Of a stretch of DNA of 61,318 nt, positions 23,901 through 36,014 are shown piece after piece. Source of the stretch: Conidiobolus incongruus B7586 (Eukaryota > Entomophthoromycota > Entomophthoromycetes > Entomophthorales > Conidiobolaceae). The stretch spans positions 1 through 61,318 of the forward strand of contig JNEM01008905.1 in NCBI GenBank assembly GCA_000697335.1. The letters run 5' to 3'. The notes under the pieces were generated by a model. It was given only the letters and a program-made list of their open reading frames with translations, did no database searches and had not been told where the DNA came from. How positions within the stretch are numbered: position 1 is the stretch's first letter; every line of letters starts with the position of its first letter. Made by a program: the position numbers and the translations under genes.

Positions 23901-25917
23901 TTTTGGTATATAGAGTATTAGAAAAATTTCGCATTTTTGACGCTTTTTACCATTTGAGCGAAGGCAAGAGTAGAGACGATTTAACTAAAGCGATAATTAC
24001 TAGCTTAGATTATAGAACGTAAATTATAGTGAATTTAATTTATTTTGAATTAATAGATTAATGGAGTTTAGGGAGGGTCATCCTCACTGTATTTTATCAA
24101 AAATTTTAACCTCTGCATACAAAGTAACTCATTATGAAAATCTATTAAAATATAATATTAATTAAGTTTTTTTAGCATATGCGACTATTCGCTACCAACT
24201 ATCTTCGAGTTTTATTGAGGTCTAACGTCAAAGGTTTCAATGAATGGGGTATTCGACTTTTAATCACCCAAGTAATTATTTTATAGATTATTATCTCACA
24301 ACTCTAACATTCTATAGTTGTACGATCCCTCCATAGAAGTATGTGAAATGGCAGTATTAGTATTAGATGAAGCATGTATTAACGAAGAGAACTTGAATAC
24401 TTTGGTGAATTTGAAACCCAAGATGAGTCATTTGGATTTTGCAGCTGATACTTTATTGTTAAGGTATTTCATTGGTGAACTTTACGACATTGATTTTAAC
24501 AATTATTGGTACTAGATATTTGTCAACATCAGAAGGTTTGAATTATTTGTTAGATTTAGATTATGTGGATAAGCAGATGGATTTGTGGTTTCAAGTAAAT
24601 TTTATTCACTTTATTATATTTTATTTGATAATTAATGAATCGTTTTAGGACCGTAATCAACATTATGTCACCCGTATCGAATTAAGTTTAGCTAGAGCTT
24701 TAAATACTACCGAAGCCGATCCCGAAACTTCGTTGTGGTTTGATGAAAAATATACTAAAATGTTGGATGATCCCGAAAAAATGTAAATTTCATTTATATT
24801 AGAATTCAATCCCATACTCATCCATGATTTAGGCCTAAATTAGATGGTGTCATATTCCCCCACTTCTACGGCCAACTCACTAAAACTTCCAAGGGTTGTG
24901 ATATCCTCAAAGCCAAAGGTCATTTGAAATACTTCTGCAATTTCGTTTTGAATCATAAAGACGAGTGCGTAGATAGCCAAATTATTATGAATTTGAAATC
25001 GAATTTGTGGACTTTGGTAAATTCATTTAATTATTCTAGTGATGACTATTAATTGTGGTTAGGGTCACATTGGAGCTTCCGAAACTGGATTGGGATTGCT
25101 GTGCTCCTGCGATGTAATTAGGTCTATCGTTTGGATCTCGAAGAAGTCCGAGGTTTTCTCGTTGAGAGGGTATTTCCATTATTCTATGCCTATCATTACA
25201 TATTGACCTTGTCTTTTAGTACTGCATTCTTTGTACTCGGCCTCATATCGAGTACGAGTGTGGGAAGTTCCCTACTCAAAGATATTCAATCCGAATTTGC
25301 ACCGGATTTTGGGAGTCTTCAAATCGGACTTCAACCATCACATCACACTAATAATGATCATTTAATTAATGTAAAATCCCATAAACATCATTAATCATAG
25401 GCATTGATTTCATTTTGAATTAGGTGCCCAAATGGAAGTACGAAGGGTTTTCAACACCTATAGACTCTATCCTTTTATCATCTTCATCTAATGACCCCAT
25501 CGAGCAAGAGATTTTAGAGGCAATTGGAAATTTGACGAATCAAGTACTAATTACGCAGGCTATTAAAAATCTAATCAGGTAATGAATATACTCCCATCCA
25601 CAATTTGCATATATTCACAACTGCTATCTAGACTAAAATCAAGTCACCCCTCCAAATTCAAACAATCGAAACTCCTAATCACCGCCAATGAACTGATGAA
25701 CCACTACAAATTCAAGCTAACGGTCCGTCAATTCCTGCAAGATCTTTTCGACGTAGAAATTACTTCCAATTTCTTCCAAATTTGGAATGCTTCGTCTCCC
25801 ACCTCGCTAACGCCACCCACCCATAAACCGCACAATTCCCTCCAGTTGTACACCCCCATCAACCAGTACAATTCCCTCAGGATTGGCATGAATCGAGCGA
25901 GGAAGGGTACTTTGTAA
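20930..25917 (+). CDS. TSC11: Rictor/Tsc11 subunit of TORC2, 27 exons
   Basis: Scaffold subunit of TOR complex 2 (Rictor in animals, Ste20 in fission yeast, Avo3/Tsc11 in budding yeast), needed for Ypk/Akt-type kinase signalling and actin control. My exon model: 20930-20962, 21012-21216, 21263-21322, 21375-21525, 21574-21941, 21995-22161, 22212-22317, 22371-22453, 22503-22581, 22629-22735, 22795-22917, 22969-23114, 23162-23270, 23328-23507, 23562-23693, 23740-23855, 23914-24018, 24057-24123, 24176-24271, 24318-24463, 24516-24594, 24649-24782, 24833-25016, 25063-25169, 25220-25370, 25424-25578, 25632-25917. All 26 introns are GT-AG and 38-58 bp, and the joined frame is open for 1224 residues. 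An HR1-type coiled coil (about 12-75, IENKVKLGIQNMLQAHDTFK) precedes the helical-repeat body, which is typical of fungal Rictors. The hallmark LRGTAFFVLGLISST lies after GHIGASETGLGLL near the C-terminal third. Yeast homologues have about 1300-1430 residues. Confidence 0.88.
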
Positions 25918-28900
25918 TTAGTTCTTTACAGTTGTATAAATTTTCAAATTTTCAAAATATTTTGTAATATATCCAAAGTGATTCGATTGATATTTTATTA
26001 TTTTATAACCATTTACTTTCAATATCTTAAAACTTTAATTTTTTATTATCAAAATTCATTTTCATTGATCTGATTTTTTATTTAATCATCTTTCCTTCCT
26101 GTCTTTATCAATAATTCAATAATTCAATTATTTTCAATTAACCCCAATACTTCTTAAACAATTTTGGATATAATCCCCAATATTTAAAATTAATTGCCGC
26201 TTATCAATTATATTTAATAATTAAAATTCAGAATTATTTTTACCACCAATGAATATCTTAATTATTTAATAATTATTAAAGAATAAATGCTTGTATTAAT
26301 TGGTTATATTTTCAAACTATTTTTTGAATTAATTCTTGACTGAAAATTTTTGCTGGTTAATTATTTATTGAATTACAAATTTTATTATTTTTATTTTGAA
26401 CTTTTTAATAAAAATTTTATATTTTATTTTAATAATTTTAAAATTATTAATTAATTAATTAATTTGTTTATAATATTAATATAAATAATTTTATATTTAT
26501 AATTAATAAATTTATTTTAATATAATTTTTAAGAAAAGTTGAATTTTTTTAATATTAATATTTGATATAGTTGAATTGATAAAAAAAAGTAACTTATCTT
26601 TTCAGTATAATGGAGCGTGAATTCAAAGTTGAGATTCAATAATACTTTTTAAGTGATATTTATTTATATAAATCAGATATTCTTATCTTTATCCATATGA
26701 ATACAATATATAATACTAATATCTATAATGAATATTGAATGTAATAATATATCTCTTTGTGGATTTTATTTCATAATTACCATTTATAATTTTGAATAGT
26801 ATTATTTAAAAATTGAATTTTATATATATTGAATATATATTTTCAATATTAATAGAATGAAGATTAAAAATTAACTGCAAATCAATATTATTTTTTGATA
26901 TATATATATATATATATTGACAATTTATTATTTAATCAACTTTTATATATCAATTAATGATCATTAAATAAGATTCAAGTATTAGAGAGTTTTTTTAATT
27001 TTTAATCAAATAGTTGATAAAAATGAATGAGAGCTAAAATACTGTATTTGACATATCAGATATCGATAAGTTCTAATTTTTAATCTTATCACTTTACTAT
27101 TATTTTGAACTGATATTCTGTTACTAATAATTTTGAAATGGTTTTTTGATTTGAATATGATTCATAATTTGCAATCAATTTATCAAATTATGATTAATAC
27201 TTTTTAAATTATTAAATAGAAACAGGTATTGAAAATCAAGCATAAAATCTATACACCCAATATAAATTCATAACAATTAGGATTATTGATTGTATTATTA
27301 GTGATAGGTCCGAAAAATTATATAACATCATAGAAACACGATTCAATTAATTAATAATCAAGTCTTACCTTAAATAATGATCATTTTCACACTTAATTTT
27401 AAAAATATTAACTAAATTACAAGGATTGATAAATTATTAGTATTATTCAATAATTAAATAATAGTTTGCCAAGGCCATTATAAAGTCTATACACTTGACT
27501 GCGACAATATTATATTTGATGAAATCCTTTAGGTGATTCCTGAAACTTAAATTAGATAAAATAATTTTATTTAATAGGATAATTATTTAACCTAAAATAT
27601 TTTATTAAAAAAATGCCAAATATGGTAAAAATTCCCAATTTATCAATTTTTTAATTGTTAAAAATTCTTGGTATATATTTTCATGTTAAAAAAAGATTTT
27701 TTTTTCTTGTATTCAATATTCAATTAATTTCATTAAAGTAAAATTAAATAATACTTTAAAATAATTTTAAATTGGATTGATATGATGGTTTTTGATGCTT
27801 TTAAATAGTATATTACAGTGAATTTAACTAATTTTTTTCACAAAAATAATTTTAGTTATAAAAATTTAATAATTCATAGTTTGGTGAAAAGAGTAAAAAT
27901 TTGATTGAAATGGGACTAACTGAAACTAAGGATATTACATAGCCATGTTACTTCAATAACCGTTAATATATTTGTACAATTTAATTTGTATTAAATAATA
28001 TTATCTAGACTAGTTCAAATCCAACAATCTTTTCTAAAGATTCCTCAAATTAATGACAAAATTTTTAAAATGGAGACAAATTAAATTATTTAGCTATTCA
28101 AAAAAATTTTCCAAGTGGATCAGTTATCATAAACCAATGGTTAAATTCAATGTTAGTGAAATAAAAGAAATATTAGACTTAAAGTGATTTTAGTTTTTGT
28201 TTAATTAAAACTCTTCTAAATATACAATACTATAAAGAAAGTTCAGTAAAGAAAAAAATGCGCAAAATAATAGACAAATTTAAACCTGATAAAATGTAAA
28301 CATATGATATCATTTGTAACAATTTAATACCAAATTTTAGCTCAAAATTCTCAAATCATATCTTGAGTTCTAATTAGGAATTTGAAATTTAACAGTGTTT
28401 GTTTGTTTGTAAGGATTGAAAATTAATTATTAGGAATTATACTTTTATTATTAATTTAAGTATTATAATATTAATTATGGATTTGATATAATATAAGTTA
28501 TTAAATGAAACATTGTTTGAAATTGACTGTATTAAGGACTTAATAGCAATGATTATATTTAAAGCAATGTATCAATAATATCAAAAAGTAGTTTATTTAG
28601 TGGTGCCAGCATTAAATTAAATCATGCAAAAAATATCTCAGCCAATTTTCGTAGCTTTATCAAAGTACGGATTCGCTTTAATAGCTAAATATGATTTTCG
28701 TTATCTAACTTGATTAATGATGGCTGTTCAAATTTATAATTAATCCATAGTATTAACTCTCGTGAAAATGAGTTAAATTCTTGATTTTTTATTTTGATTA
28801 AAAATTTTATTCAATATAATTTTGAAATTATTTAAGAAAATTACTTAATATAGAGATTTTTAAATTAAAATTAACTTATTAATTTTTTCTTTCTTTTCAA

Positions 28901-29160
28901 TAAAAATAATTTTTTTAATGGAATAGATTTCTATAAATTGTGGAACCAATGAATTGATAGGATTGTAAATTGGTAGGAATGAGAAATTCCAGCTTAATTA
29001 TTCAGTGTGGAGATTTTGCATCACAATGGAAATCATTTAAATTAGGTCAATCACATCAATATTCATTGATTTATTGCTTTCTTTTTTCTCTTTTGAAACT
29101 CATCAAACTTTTAAATATTTAATCTCACTGTCTGTCTTGGTTGGTTTTTATTTGACTTCA
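25918..29160. other. AT-rich intergenic DNA
   Basis: No supportable gene. A (TA)n run lies at 26899-26918. Near 28054-28190 a plus-strand frame of about 43 codons (starting MTKFLKWRQIKLFSYSKKFS) is open but short and unlike anything I know. The open frame of the next gene extends back from its first ATG to about 29041. Confidence 0.5.
26899..26918. repeat. (TA)n microsatellite
   Basis: About ten uninterrupted TA units in AT-rich intergenic DNA. Confidence 0.85.
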
Positions 29161-30087
29161 ATGATGGGCAATATTTCACACCAGACAATCTGGAAGAGAA
29201 TTTTACAATATCGTCCCTATCACGATATTCGCGACTTAATTCACGCTATTTTTCCAGGCTTGTTTTATCTTATAGTAACAGTATATTATTTATCGATGAT
29301 TAACGCTTATATGGATCGTGTTTATTATGAATATATGCAGCAGGGAATATATCAAACGAGGCTTAAAGATTTTTTGGTAGATTATTTTTATCCCAGATAT
29401 GTAGCGGCGAATGTTCCATACGACTTATCAGATATTTTTGCTAGAATATGTTTCGTTATGTTAATTGGGTTCGTGCTTTTGGGTGGGCGTGACACTTGTT
29501 GGAGACTCAGAAGAATTGGTTTCCTTATTGGAAGCTTGTACTTTTTGAGATCTTTTTTCGTGCTTACAACTCATTTACCAAGTGCTTTGGAAAGTTGTCA
29601 CCCCAACCCCCAGAGTCCTTTTATGTTGGACGCTCTTAAAATTATGGTTCAAATGAGAGCTTCTTGTGGTGATATTTTTTTCAGTGGACATACTATTATA
29701 TTTACTGGTGTTTTTGTGTGTGCTATTTCATATCCAATCTTCCCCAAACATAAATTTATCTCTACCATAATTACTTGGATATTGATTATATTTTCACTTG
29801 GATCAGCTTTCTCATTAATTACTTCTGCTTATCACTATACGATTGATGTAATGGCAGGCTTTATCTTTACCAATACAGTATGGTGGATGTATATTATTTT
29901 AGCTGAATTCCCCCAGTTTAGACATACCTGGTATGGTAAAGTGTTTATATGGTATGATCGAAAGCCCAAATCTCATCAATTAAGTCGCCATCTCGACTCT
30001 CTACCCGTATCGATGCAAGATGTCGAGCATAGAGATATCCCTCATGATCCAGTTACACCCCAGATGACTAGTATATCTCACAATTAA
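29161..30087 (+). CDS. Sphingomyelin-synthase-like PAP2 enzyme
   Basis: Integral membrane enzyme of the sphingomyelin synthase-related family (PAP2 superfamily), which moves a phospho-headgroup onto ceramide or a related lipid. From the first in-frame ATG it has 308 residues; related enzymes have about 350-420. The two family motifs are clear: CGDIFFSGHT (residues 169-178, His177) and HYTIDVMAGF (225-234, His225 and Asp229). Together they make the His-His-Asp triad. Several hydrophobic spans surround them (about 27-47, 94-108, 178-194, 200-222 and 231-247). The open frame runs about 40 codons upstream of the ATG and encodes another hydrophobic stretch (YLISLSVLVGFYLTS), so the true start may lie in an unrecognised 5' exon or be non-AUG. 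The tail carries clustered Ser/His/Asp residues. Which headgroup it transfers cannot be told. Confidence 0.82.
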   Translation: MMGNISHQTIWKRILQYRPYHDIRDLIHAIFPGLFYLIVTVYYLSMINAYMDRVYYEYMQQGIYQTRLKDFLVDYFYPRYVAANVPYDLSDIFARICFVMLIGFVLLGGRDTCWRLRRIGFLIGSLYFLRSFFVLTTHLPSALESCHPNPQSPFMLDALKIMVQMRASCGDIFFSGHTIIFTGVFVCAISYPIFPKHKFISTIITWILIIFSLGSAFSLITSAYHYTIDVMAGFIFTNTVWWMYIILAEFPQFRHTWYGKVFIWYDRKPKSHQLSRHLDSLPVSMQDVEHRDIPHDPVTPQMTSISHN

Positions 30088-30742
30088 GAAGCCAATAACT
30101 CTCTAACTTATCTACCAGTTTCAAGTTTTTGAAAATTGAAATCCAAAAAGTTTAGATATATAATTTAATAGTTTTTAACCCTCTCTCCTCTTTGTTAATT
30201 ATATAAATACCGACACCCGTAATCAATAATATATATAAGTATAATGTATATTATTAAAACTCATTCAATAACAATTTAATATAATAAATCTAACCTAAAA
30301 TACTACTATCCAAATTATTTTTTCTTTAAATTAATCAATCTCACTTCTATATTTTAATTTTCCACTGCCAACCAACTAGAATCCATACTTTAACACAAGT
30401 TTCCACCTATTCTATTATATGGGTAAATTTGCACCAAATGCCATCAAAAATCTCTCTATACTATTACCAATTGCCACAATACTTCGGTATGAAAGAACTT
30501 GGCATCGCGAAAACTTAAATTTTAATTAGAATATCATACTATATTTCTTAATAAATAATAATTGTTTCAAATTAGATTTAAACTTTGAGGCGAATTAATC
30601 ATTGGTTTAATTTTAATATTATGAATCAGTGTGAATTTTTTTAAATTAATAAAATTTTATTTTCTTTATATATATTTACTTTTTCTATTTTTTTTCAAAT
30701 AATTTTAATTATATTAATATTAATTTCTTTTATTTTTTTAAA

Positions 30743-30762
30743 ATATATATATATATATATAT
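30743..30762. repeat. (TA)n microsatellite
   Basis: About ten TA units in the AT-rich desert. Confidence 0.8.
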
Positions 30763-30998
30763 TTATCAAGAATTATATACTTATTTTAGCAAAATATAAT
30801 TAAGTTACTAAATTTAGCAATTCAACTGAAATTGGTCTATAGTCAAAAAAAATTTTTTTTAATAATTAAATTGTCTCAAATAATTTTATTAGAAATTGAG
30901 TGGATAGTTTTCGATTTAAATTACAATTTGATCAATTAAATTTTTCTAATTTTACGATTGGTTATTATAATTATTGTTTGTAAAATTTAGTTGATTTG

Positions 30999-31026
30999 AT
31001 AATAATAATAATAATAATAATAATAA
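30999..31026. repeat. (ATA)n microsatellite
   Basis: About nine units of a trinucleotide AAT/ATA repeat. Confidence 0.85.
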
Positions 31027-33375
31027 TTATTATTTTCTCATATATTTTCAAGATTTTAGTTACTATTGTCAATATAGTTAGTAATTCTATTAATTGTATA
31101 AAAATTTATAATTATCATTCTAATAGTATTATAAAATATGAAATTAACATCATTATACTATCAACAATTGATCATAATATAGTTAACCAATTTTAGTAAT
31201 TTAACAAATACTATAAATTTATAGATTTTACACTAATTTTAAAAGATAAATTTTAGTTAAATAATTAACTAAGATTATTAATATAATTTATCAATTATTT
31301 ATTATTAAATATTATAAATTTAATTTGTAATTTGTTAATTTTATTAATAATAATATTAATATAAACACTTCAAAGACTATTATTTTTTTTTATTTTTTAT
31401 TAGGAAAAAAATTTTTTGACTATAGTAATGAAATGACAAATATAAATTTTATTGAATAATTATTATCATTCATTTTTTATTTATAAATTATAATATATTT
31501 TAATTAAATTCAAAAATTTATTAATAAATAAGAATACCTTATTTAGAATTAATAATAGTTCCTTTTTTACTGAAATTATTTGTAGAGTGTGATACTATGG
31601 AATTAGATAGTCTGATATTGATCATTAATACACTACTCATTTATTCTCTATCATTTTGCTCTATTATTTTGAATAATGATATATTTGATAATCTTAATTC
31701 TTCAAAATCCATAATGATATATATCATTTTATAACTATAATTTATATAACAAATATCTTCATTAATAGTCTTAAATTGGATATAATTATTACTTTCAAGG
31801 TCAAATTATTACGAATATTTAATTCATATAAGAATATAGTTATATATAATGGTATTTCAAATTATATTTTAATAATTTTTTCCTGAATTTAATATTTTAA
31901 AAATGATAGTTACTTTTATAAAAGTATCTAGATTAAATAATAATATCAATTTTTGAAAAATACAATTAATTAAAAGAATTAAATACTTTCATATATATTT
32001 ATATTGTATTTTTATTATTAGTTGACATACTGAACTAAATATATTTCTTTATTTTTAAAATAGAATTTTAATATTGAAATATAAGTATTTATCACTGTTA
32101 AATATAAAATCATTTTTATAGTATATGATACTTTGTTAATAATTCAAAAATATTAATATATAGCCAATACAAATTATATTTTATATTTTTTCCTAATATT
32201 TTCATATTATCCTTTATTAAATTAATTTTTTTATATTATTTTGGTTTGATTATATAACTGATAATTTAAATGATTATTATATGTTTTAGAATAATTTTAA
32301 CAATATATTAAATTAATAATCAATGGAAATACATTGCATAGAAACACATGTTTCTATATCATGGTTTATATCACTTTTATTATATTGAAATATAATTATT
32401 AATAAAACAAAATCATATTTATAAAAATATTTACTTGATAAGTCTCCAAAACTATTATCGATAAAATTATATATAATAAATTATCATTATTTTGACAACT
32501 TACTCTAAGTAATTAATAAAAATAATAATTAGCTTTAATATATACATATATATATAATATGATAATATTATAAATTAGAATAATTTGAAAAATCATGTTT
32601 AAAAACTAAAAAATATTATCTTAAAAAGTATTTCAGTAATAAAATAAATAATATAATTATTAAAATCATTTTGTAATCTTAATTGCAACTATTGTCATAT
32701 TAAATTTATAATTATATAAATAATTTTTAAATATATTATTATGGTAATTATATATAAGATTAGAATAAAAATTAACTAATTAGATATTTATTTCAACCCT
32801 TTATTATAAATTCGATTATTTATTCGATGATTTATACTATATTATTCGAAATATTAATATAATAATAATAACAATTTATATTATAATTTTTTATTTTTTT
32901 AATTAAACAATTTAATCTTGATTTATAATCTAATAAATATAAATTTAATTTCTTTAAAAAATATTTTAATATAAATTCAATATGAATTAAAATATAAATA
33001 TATTTTTATTAACCATTTAAATAATTTTTTAAATTATTTTCAAAATATCTATTACTTTGGTTTTAAAATCTAATAACTATCTTTAATTTAATTATAATTG
33101 GAAACTCTTATTTAATTAATTATCTTTAAACTGTATTAATTAAACGAGTTTTTATAAATATAATATTATTGTGTATTATTTATTTTATTATTGTATTCAA
33201 TATATCATTATTTTTTTTAATTATTACTTTAAATTATATTATAAATATATTTAATAATAATTATAAGCTATTTAATATAACAAATATATTAATTAATTAA
33301 TTAATCTTAAATTGAATTAAAATAAATTTACTTTATTATTATGAATTTTTAATATATATTGATGGAGAATAATCC

Positions 33376-33794
33376 TGTCAATTACTCAAGAAACTCCAAT
33401 TACCGCAGGATTCGAGAAGTCACATTGGAGATATCACACCCCATGAACTAATTGATCCTATTACTTTCTGCCCGTAAGTTGTTCATGTCCACAAAAATCA
33501 ACAATGGAACCTAATATAAGATTATCACAAGCAAACTAATAAACACATCTTCTATCTTCATTTTCAAAAGTATACCGTCTCTAAGTTTTTCTCGTAGCCC
33601 TCACAAAAGTGTTGAGTCGTGACGAGCGTGAGATATTTACTTTATTCAAAGAACCCGATTCGTAACAAGTCATTTTCACCTACTTTGGTGAACCCCAATA
33701 ATTTCCCTTAATTACGTGGTAATTTATCGTTTACCACTGGCGATTCCCCGTTTAAGCTCGTAAAGCCCATTGTTGTCAGTGTTAACACCCGACA
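33376..33794 (-). mobile_element. Solo LTR-like fossil, probably Ty3/gypsy
   Basis: A 419-bp block is far richer in G and C than the desert around it and has no long frame. Read on the minus strand it begins TGTCGGGTGTTAACACTGAC and ends TTGACA, so its termini form a short TGTC...GACA inverted repeat as LTRs do. The start resembles Ty3/gypsy LTRs of fungi, which often open with a TGTYRGGTGTTAACAC-type palindrome. No internal retroelement region lies beside it and no clear target duplication is seen, so I take it as an old solo LTR. A structured noncoding RNA gene is the alternative. Confidence 0.5.
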
Positions 33795-34843
33795 ATATCT
33801 TTAATAACTATATATTATACTATTATGATATTTAATTTACTATGAAAATTTTTTCAAAATTATAAATACTATATATTTTTATTTTATTAAGATCATTAAT
33901 AATTATATAAAAGTAAAATTGAATATTTTTTATAATTATTTGATAAGTAAATATGTTTTTAATAATTAATATATTGATAATAATCTCTATAATTTAGATG
34001 CTTCATTATATACTATGAAAGTAATTATATTTAATTTTTAATAATCTTAAATATAATAAGCGTATTTTATATTTATTTAATAATCGAGTATTCTTTTAAA
34101 TTACCATTATTTTTAAAATAATTTAATTTCTTTACTTTAATATAGTTATATATATTAATTAAAATAGTATATATTTATAATATTTTACAATTAATATAAT
34201 ATAATATTATATTATATAACATAGTAGGTTTAGGAATAAAATTTCAAATATTAATAAGAATGTATTTGGATTTTTAAAATATTTTTTATAAGAACTATTT
34301 ATAATTATAATGGGTTTTTTAAAAAATAATTGAAATCTAATGTTTAATAATTTTTGGATATTTTATTCAATATTGATTAATTAATTTGAATAAAACTAAG
34401 AAATAATTCTTAAAATATTATTTTAATATATTTTACCTTGGTTAAATTTAAATAATGATTATATTAGAAATCTGAAATGATGAATAATATGATTGACTCT
34501 ATAATACTATAAGCAAATAGGTAATAAAACCAATATAGTGTAAAAGAACATTTAATATAATGTCCACATGGTAAGATAATATATCAGTAAACAAAGTTTA
34601 TTTAAGCTTCGTAAATAAATAAGTCAATATAGATATATTAGATTCTCTATTAGATAATATCAATATAATATATATTGATAGATATAGTCTCAATCTTAAG
34701 TATAATGATAAAAATAAAGAATAGTAAGAATTGAGAGGAAAAGAGAAGCACCTTGTTTATTAGTTAATACTATTTATATAATTAAATTAACTTTAAAAGT
34801 ATTAATTGTATAATTTAGAGTTAAATTGATTTTATAAAATTAT
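33795..34843. other. AT-rich DNA between two LTR-like fossils
   Basis: No gene or RNA recognised. Confidence 0.5.
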
Positions 34844-34935
34844 TGTCACGAGTCAACGTGACATTACCTAAAATAGGATATAATAGGAACATTTAAAGTT
34901 CCACTTCCCTTGAAATAATCACTACAAGACAAAAG

Positions 34936-34962
34936 GACAAAGAAGACAAAGAAGACAAAGAA
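34936..34962 (+). repeat. Three tandem 9-mers
   Basis: The purine-rich unit GACAAAGAA is repeated three times head to tail within the LTR-like block. Confidence 0.8.
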
Positions 34963-34989
34963 GGCCAAAAGAAGTATAAGAGAACACAT

Positions 34990-35014
34990 CAGAATAGCTA
35001 GATGAGCTATTCTG
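34990..35014. repeat. Perfect 10-bp hairpin
   Basis: CAGAATAGCT and its exact complement AGCTATTCTG are separated by a five-base loop (AGATG). It could fold in RNA or DNA. It lies about 80 bases before the 91-codon frame. Confidence 0.75.
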
Positions 35015-35096
35015 GTCATTCCTTTAACAGATCTAATAATTAATAAATAAGTTCCTCAGAGTTATAATATTTTATTCACATTAATTAGCTATCATT

Positions 35097-35372
35097 ATGG
35101 TACTGTTACGTTCTATTTTATCTCCTGTAACATTCAAAGAAGTTCCCCTCGCAGAGTCACCTCAGACATCAGTATTCAAATTAACATTTGTCCTGCTATG
35201 TGTAATGGTTAGCTGGGGAGGAACTTGGTTAACTACAGGAAGTAATCGCTGGATAATGCGTTTGTGTCTACTAATGAGTTGGGGAATCCTTATACATCAA
35301 TGTGATGACTTCGTGGTGAATTCTTCAGCTCCTCATTGGCGGATCTTAGAGGTAGTTGACAATTATAAATAA
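35097..35372 (+). CDS. Orphan 91-residue protein, function unknown
   Basis: I do not recognise this protein. It has an ATG start, codon composition like the real genes nearby, and a GC content well above its flanks, all of which favour a real or recently real coding sequence. Two moderately hydrophobic, Trp-rich segments (FKLTFVLLCVMVSW, about residues 28-41, and LCLLMSWGILIHQC, about 56-69) could be membrane spans or a buried core. The C-terminal third (VNSSAPHWRILEVVDNYK) is polar. It begins only 16 bp after the putative end of an LTR-like fossil. It may be a stand-alone small gene, the surviving first exon of a longer gene, or part of a mobile element. Confidence 0.45.
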   Translation: MVLLRSILSPVTFKEVPLAESPQTSVFKLTFVLLCVMVSWGGTWLTTGSNRWIMRLCLLMSWGILIHQCDDFVVNSSAPHWRILEVVDNYK

Positions 35373-36014
35373 AGAATTTCAAAATCTAGCCTCTCAACAA
35401 ATACTATAATCATATTTTTTAGTAATATCAGTTTATTTATTTATTTATCAGCTAATTTTGAATTTTATAATCAATATATAATTATAAATTTATTCGATAA
35501 GATTATATATAAAATATTTATATAATTTTGAATTTATTTTGATATATTTGATATTAATAATAAACAATATAAATATAGTAGTACGAAATGATATAAAATC
35601 TGTGGCAAATTGAATTTATTAATTGTACAAATAATTTAATACCATAAATTAAATAATATTATTATTTTATTTAATAATAGCAATACCTTTAAATTTGAAA
35701 TTATGTATAAGATATGATTGGTTCAAGCAATATTAACCCCCACTTAAGTATATTAAAAAATCGAAATAAATATAATATAATCAGTTTTAATAATATTTCT
35801 TTTGTAAAAGTGGAAATAAATTAAATGTGAATATTTGACCAAGATTTTAATATAAATTGATCAAAGAAGTCTTTCTGTTAAATTACATTATGATCAATAA
35901 ATTCTAAAAACTTCATTTATGTATTATAATTGAGTAAAAAATTTATAAATCTCCATAAAATAGATATATAAAATTTTTATCAAGTTGGTATAAACTAGAT
36001 ATTATTAGAAATAA
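35373..36014. other. AT-rich promoter region of the first tandem transporter
   Basis: No gene seen. A TATATAAAA string at 35965-35973 lies about 45 bases before the start codon, close for a TATA box. Confidence 0.4.

Larger units (their letters stand above)
30088..33375. other. AT-rich intergenic desert
   Basis: Over 3 kb of almost pure A/T without a believable gene. It contains a (TA)n run near 30743-30762 and an (ATA)n run near 30999-31026. The 66-codon frame starting with poly-Ile at 30996 is only the translated microsatellite. Confidence 0.6.
34844..35080 (+). mobile_element. Short LTR-like fossil
   Basis: The block begins TGTCACGAGTCAACGTGACA, which contains a perfect GTCACG/CGTGAC inverted repeat, and a possible end is TTATTCACA at 35080. 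The opening TGTCACGAG is shared, in opposite orientation, with the LTR-like block ending at 51402. Inside are three tandem copies of a purine-rich 9-mer (GACAAAGAA, 34936-34962) and a 10-bp hairpin. No internal retroelement genes flank it and I see no sure target duplication. Boundaries are approximate. Confidence 0.4.

Noticed and set aside
28054-28190. About 43-codon plus-strand frame with several Lys/Trp residues
   Set aside because: It is open but short and isolated, and resembles nothing I know; possibly a transposon scrap, not callable.
30996-31196. 66-codon frame starting with poly-Ile
   Set aside because: It is the translation of an (ATA)n microsatellite and AT-rich flank.
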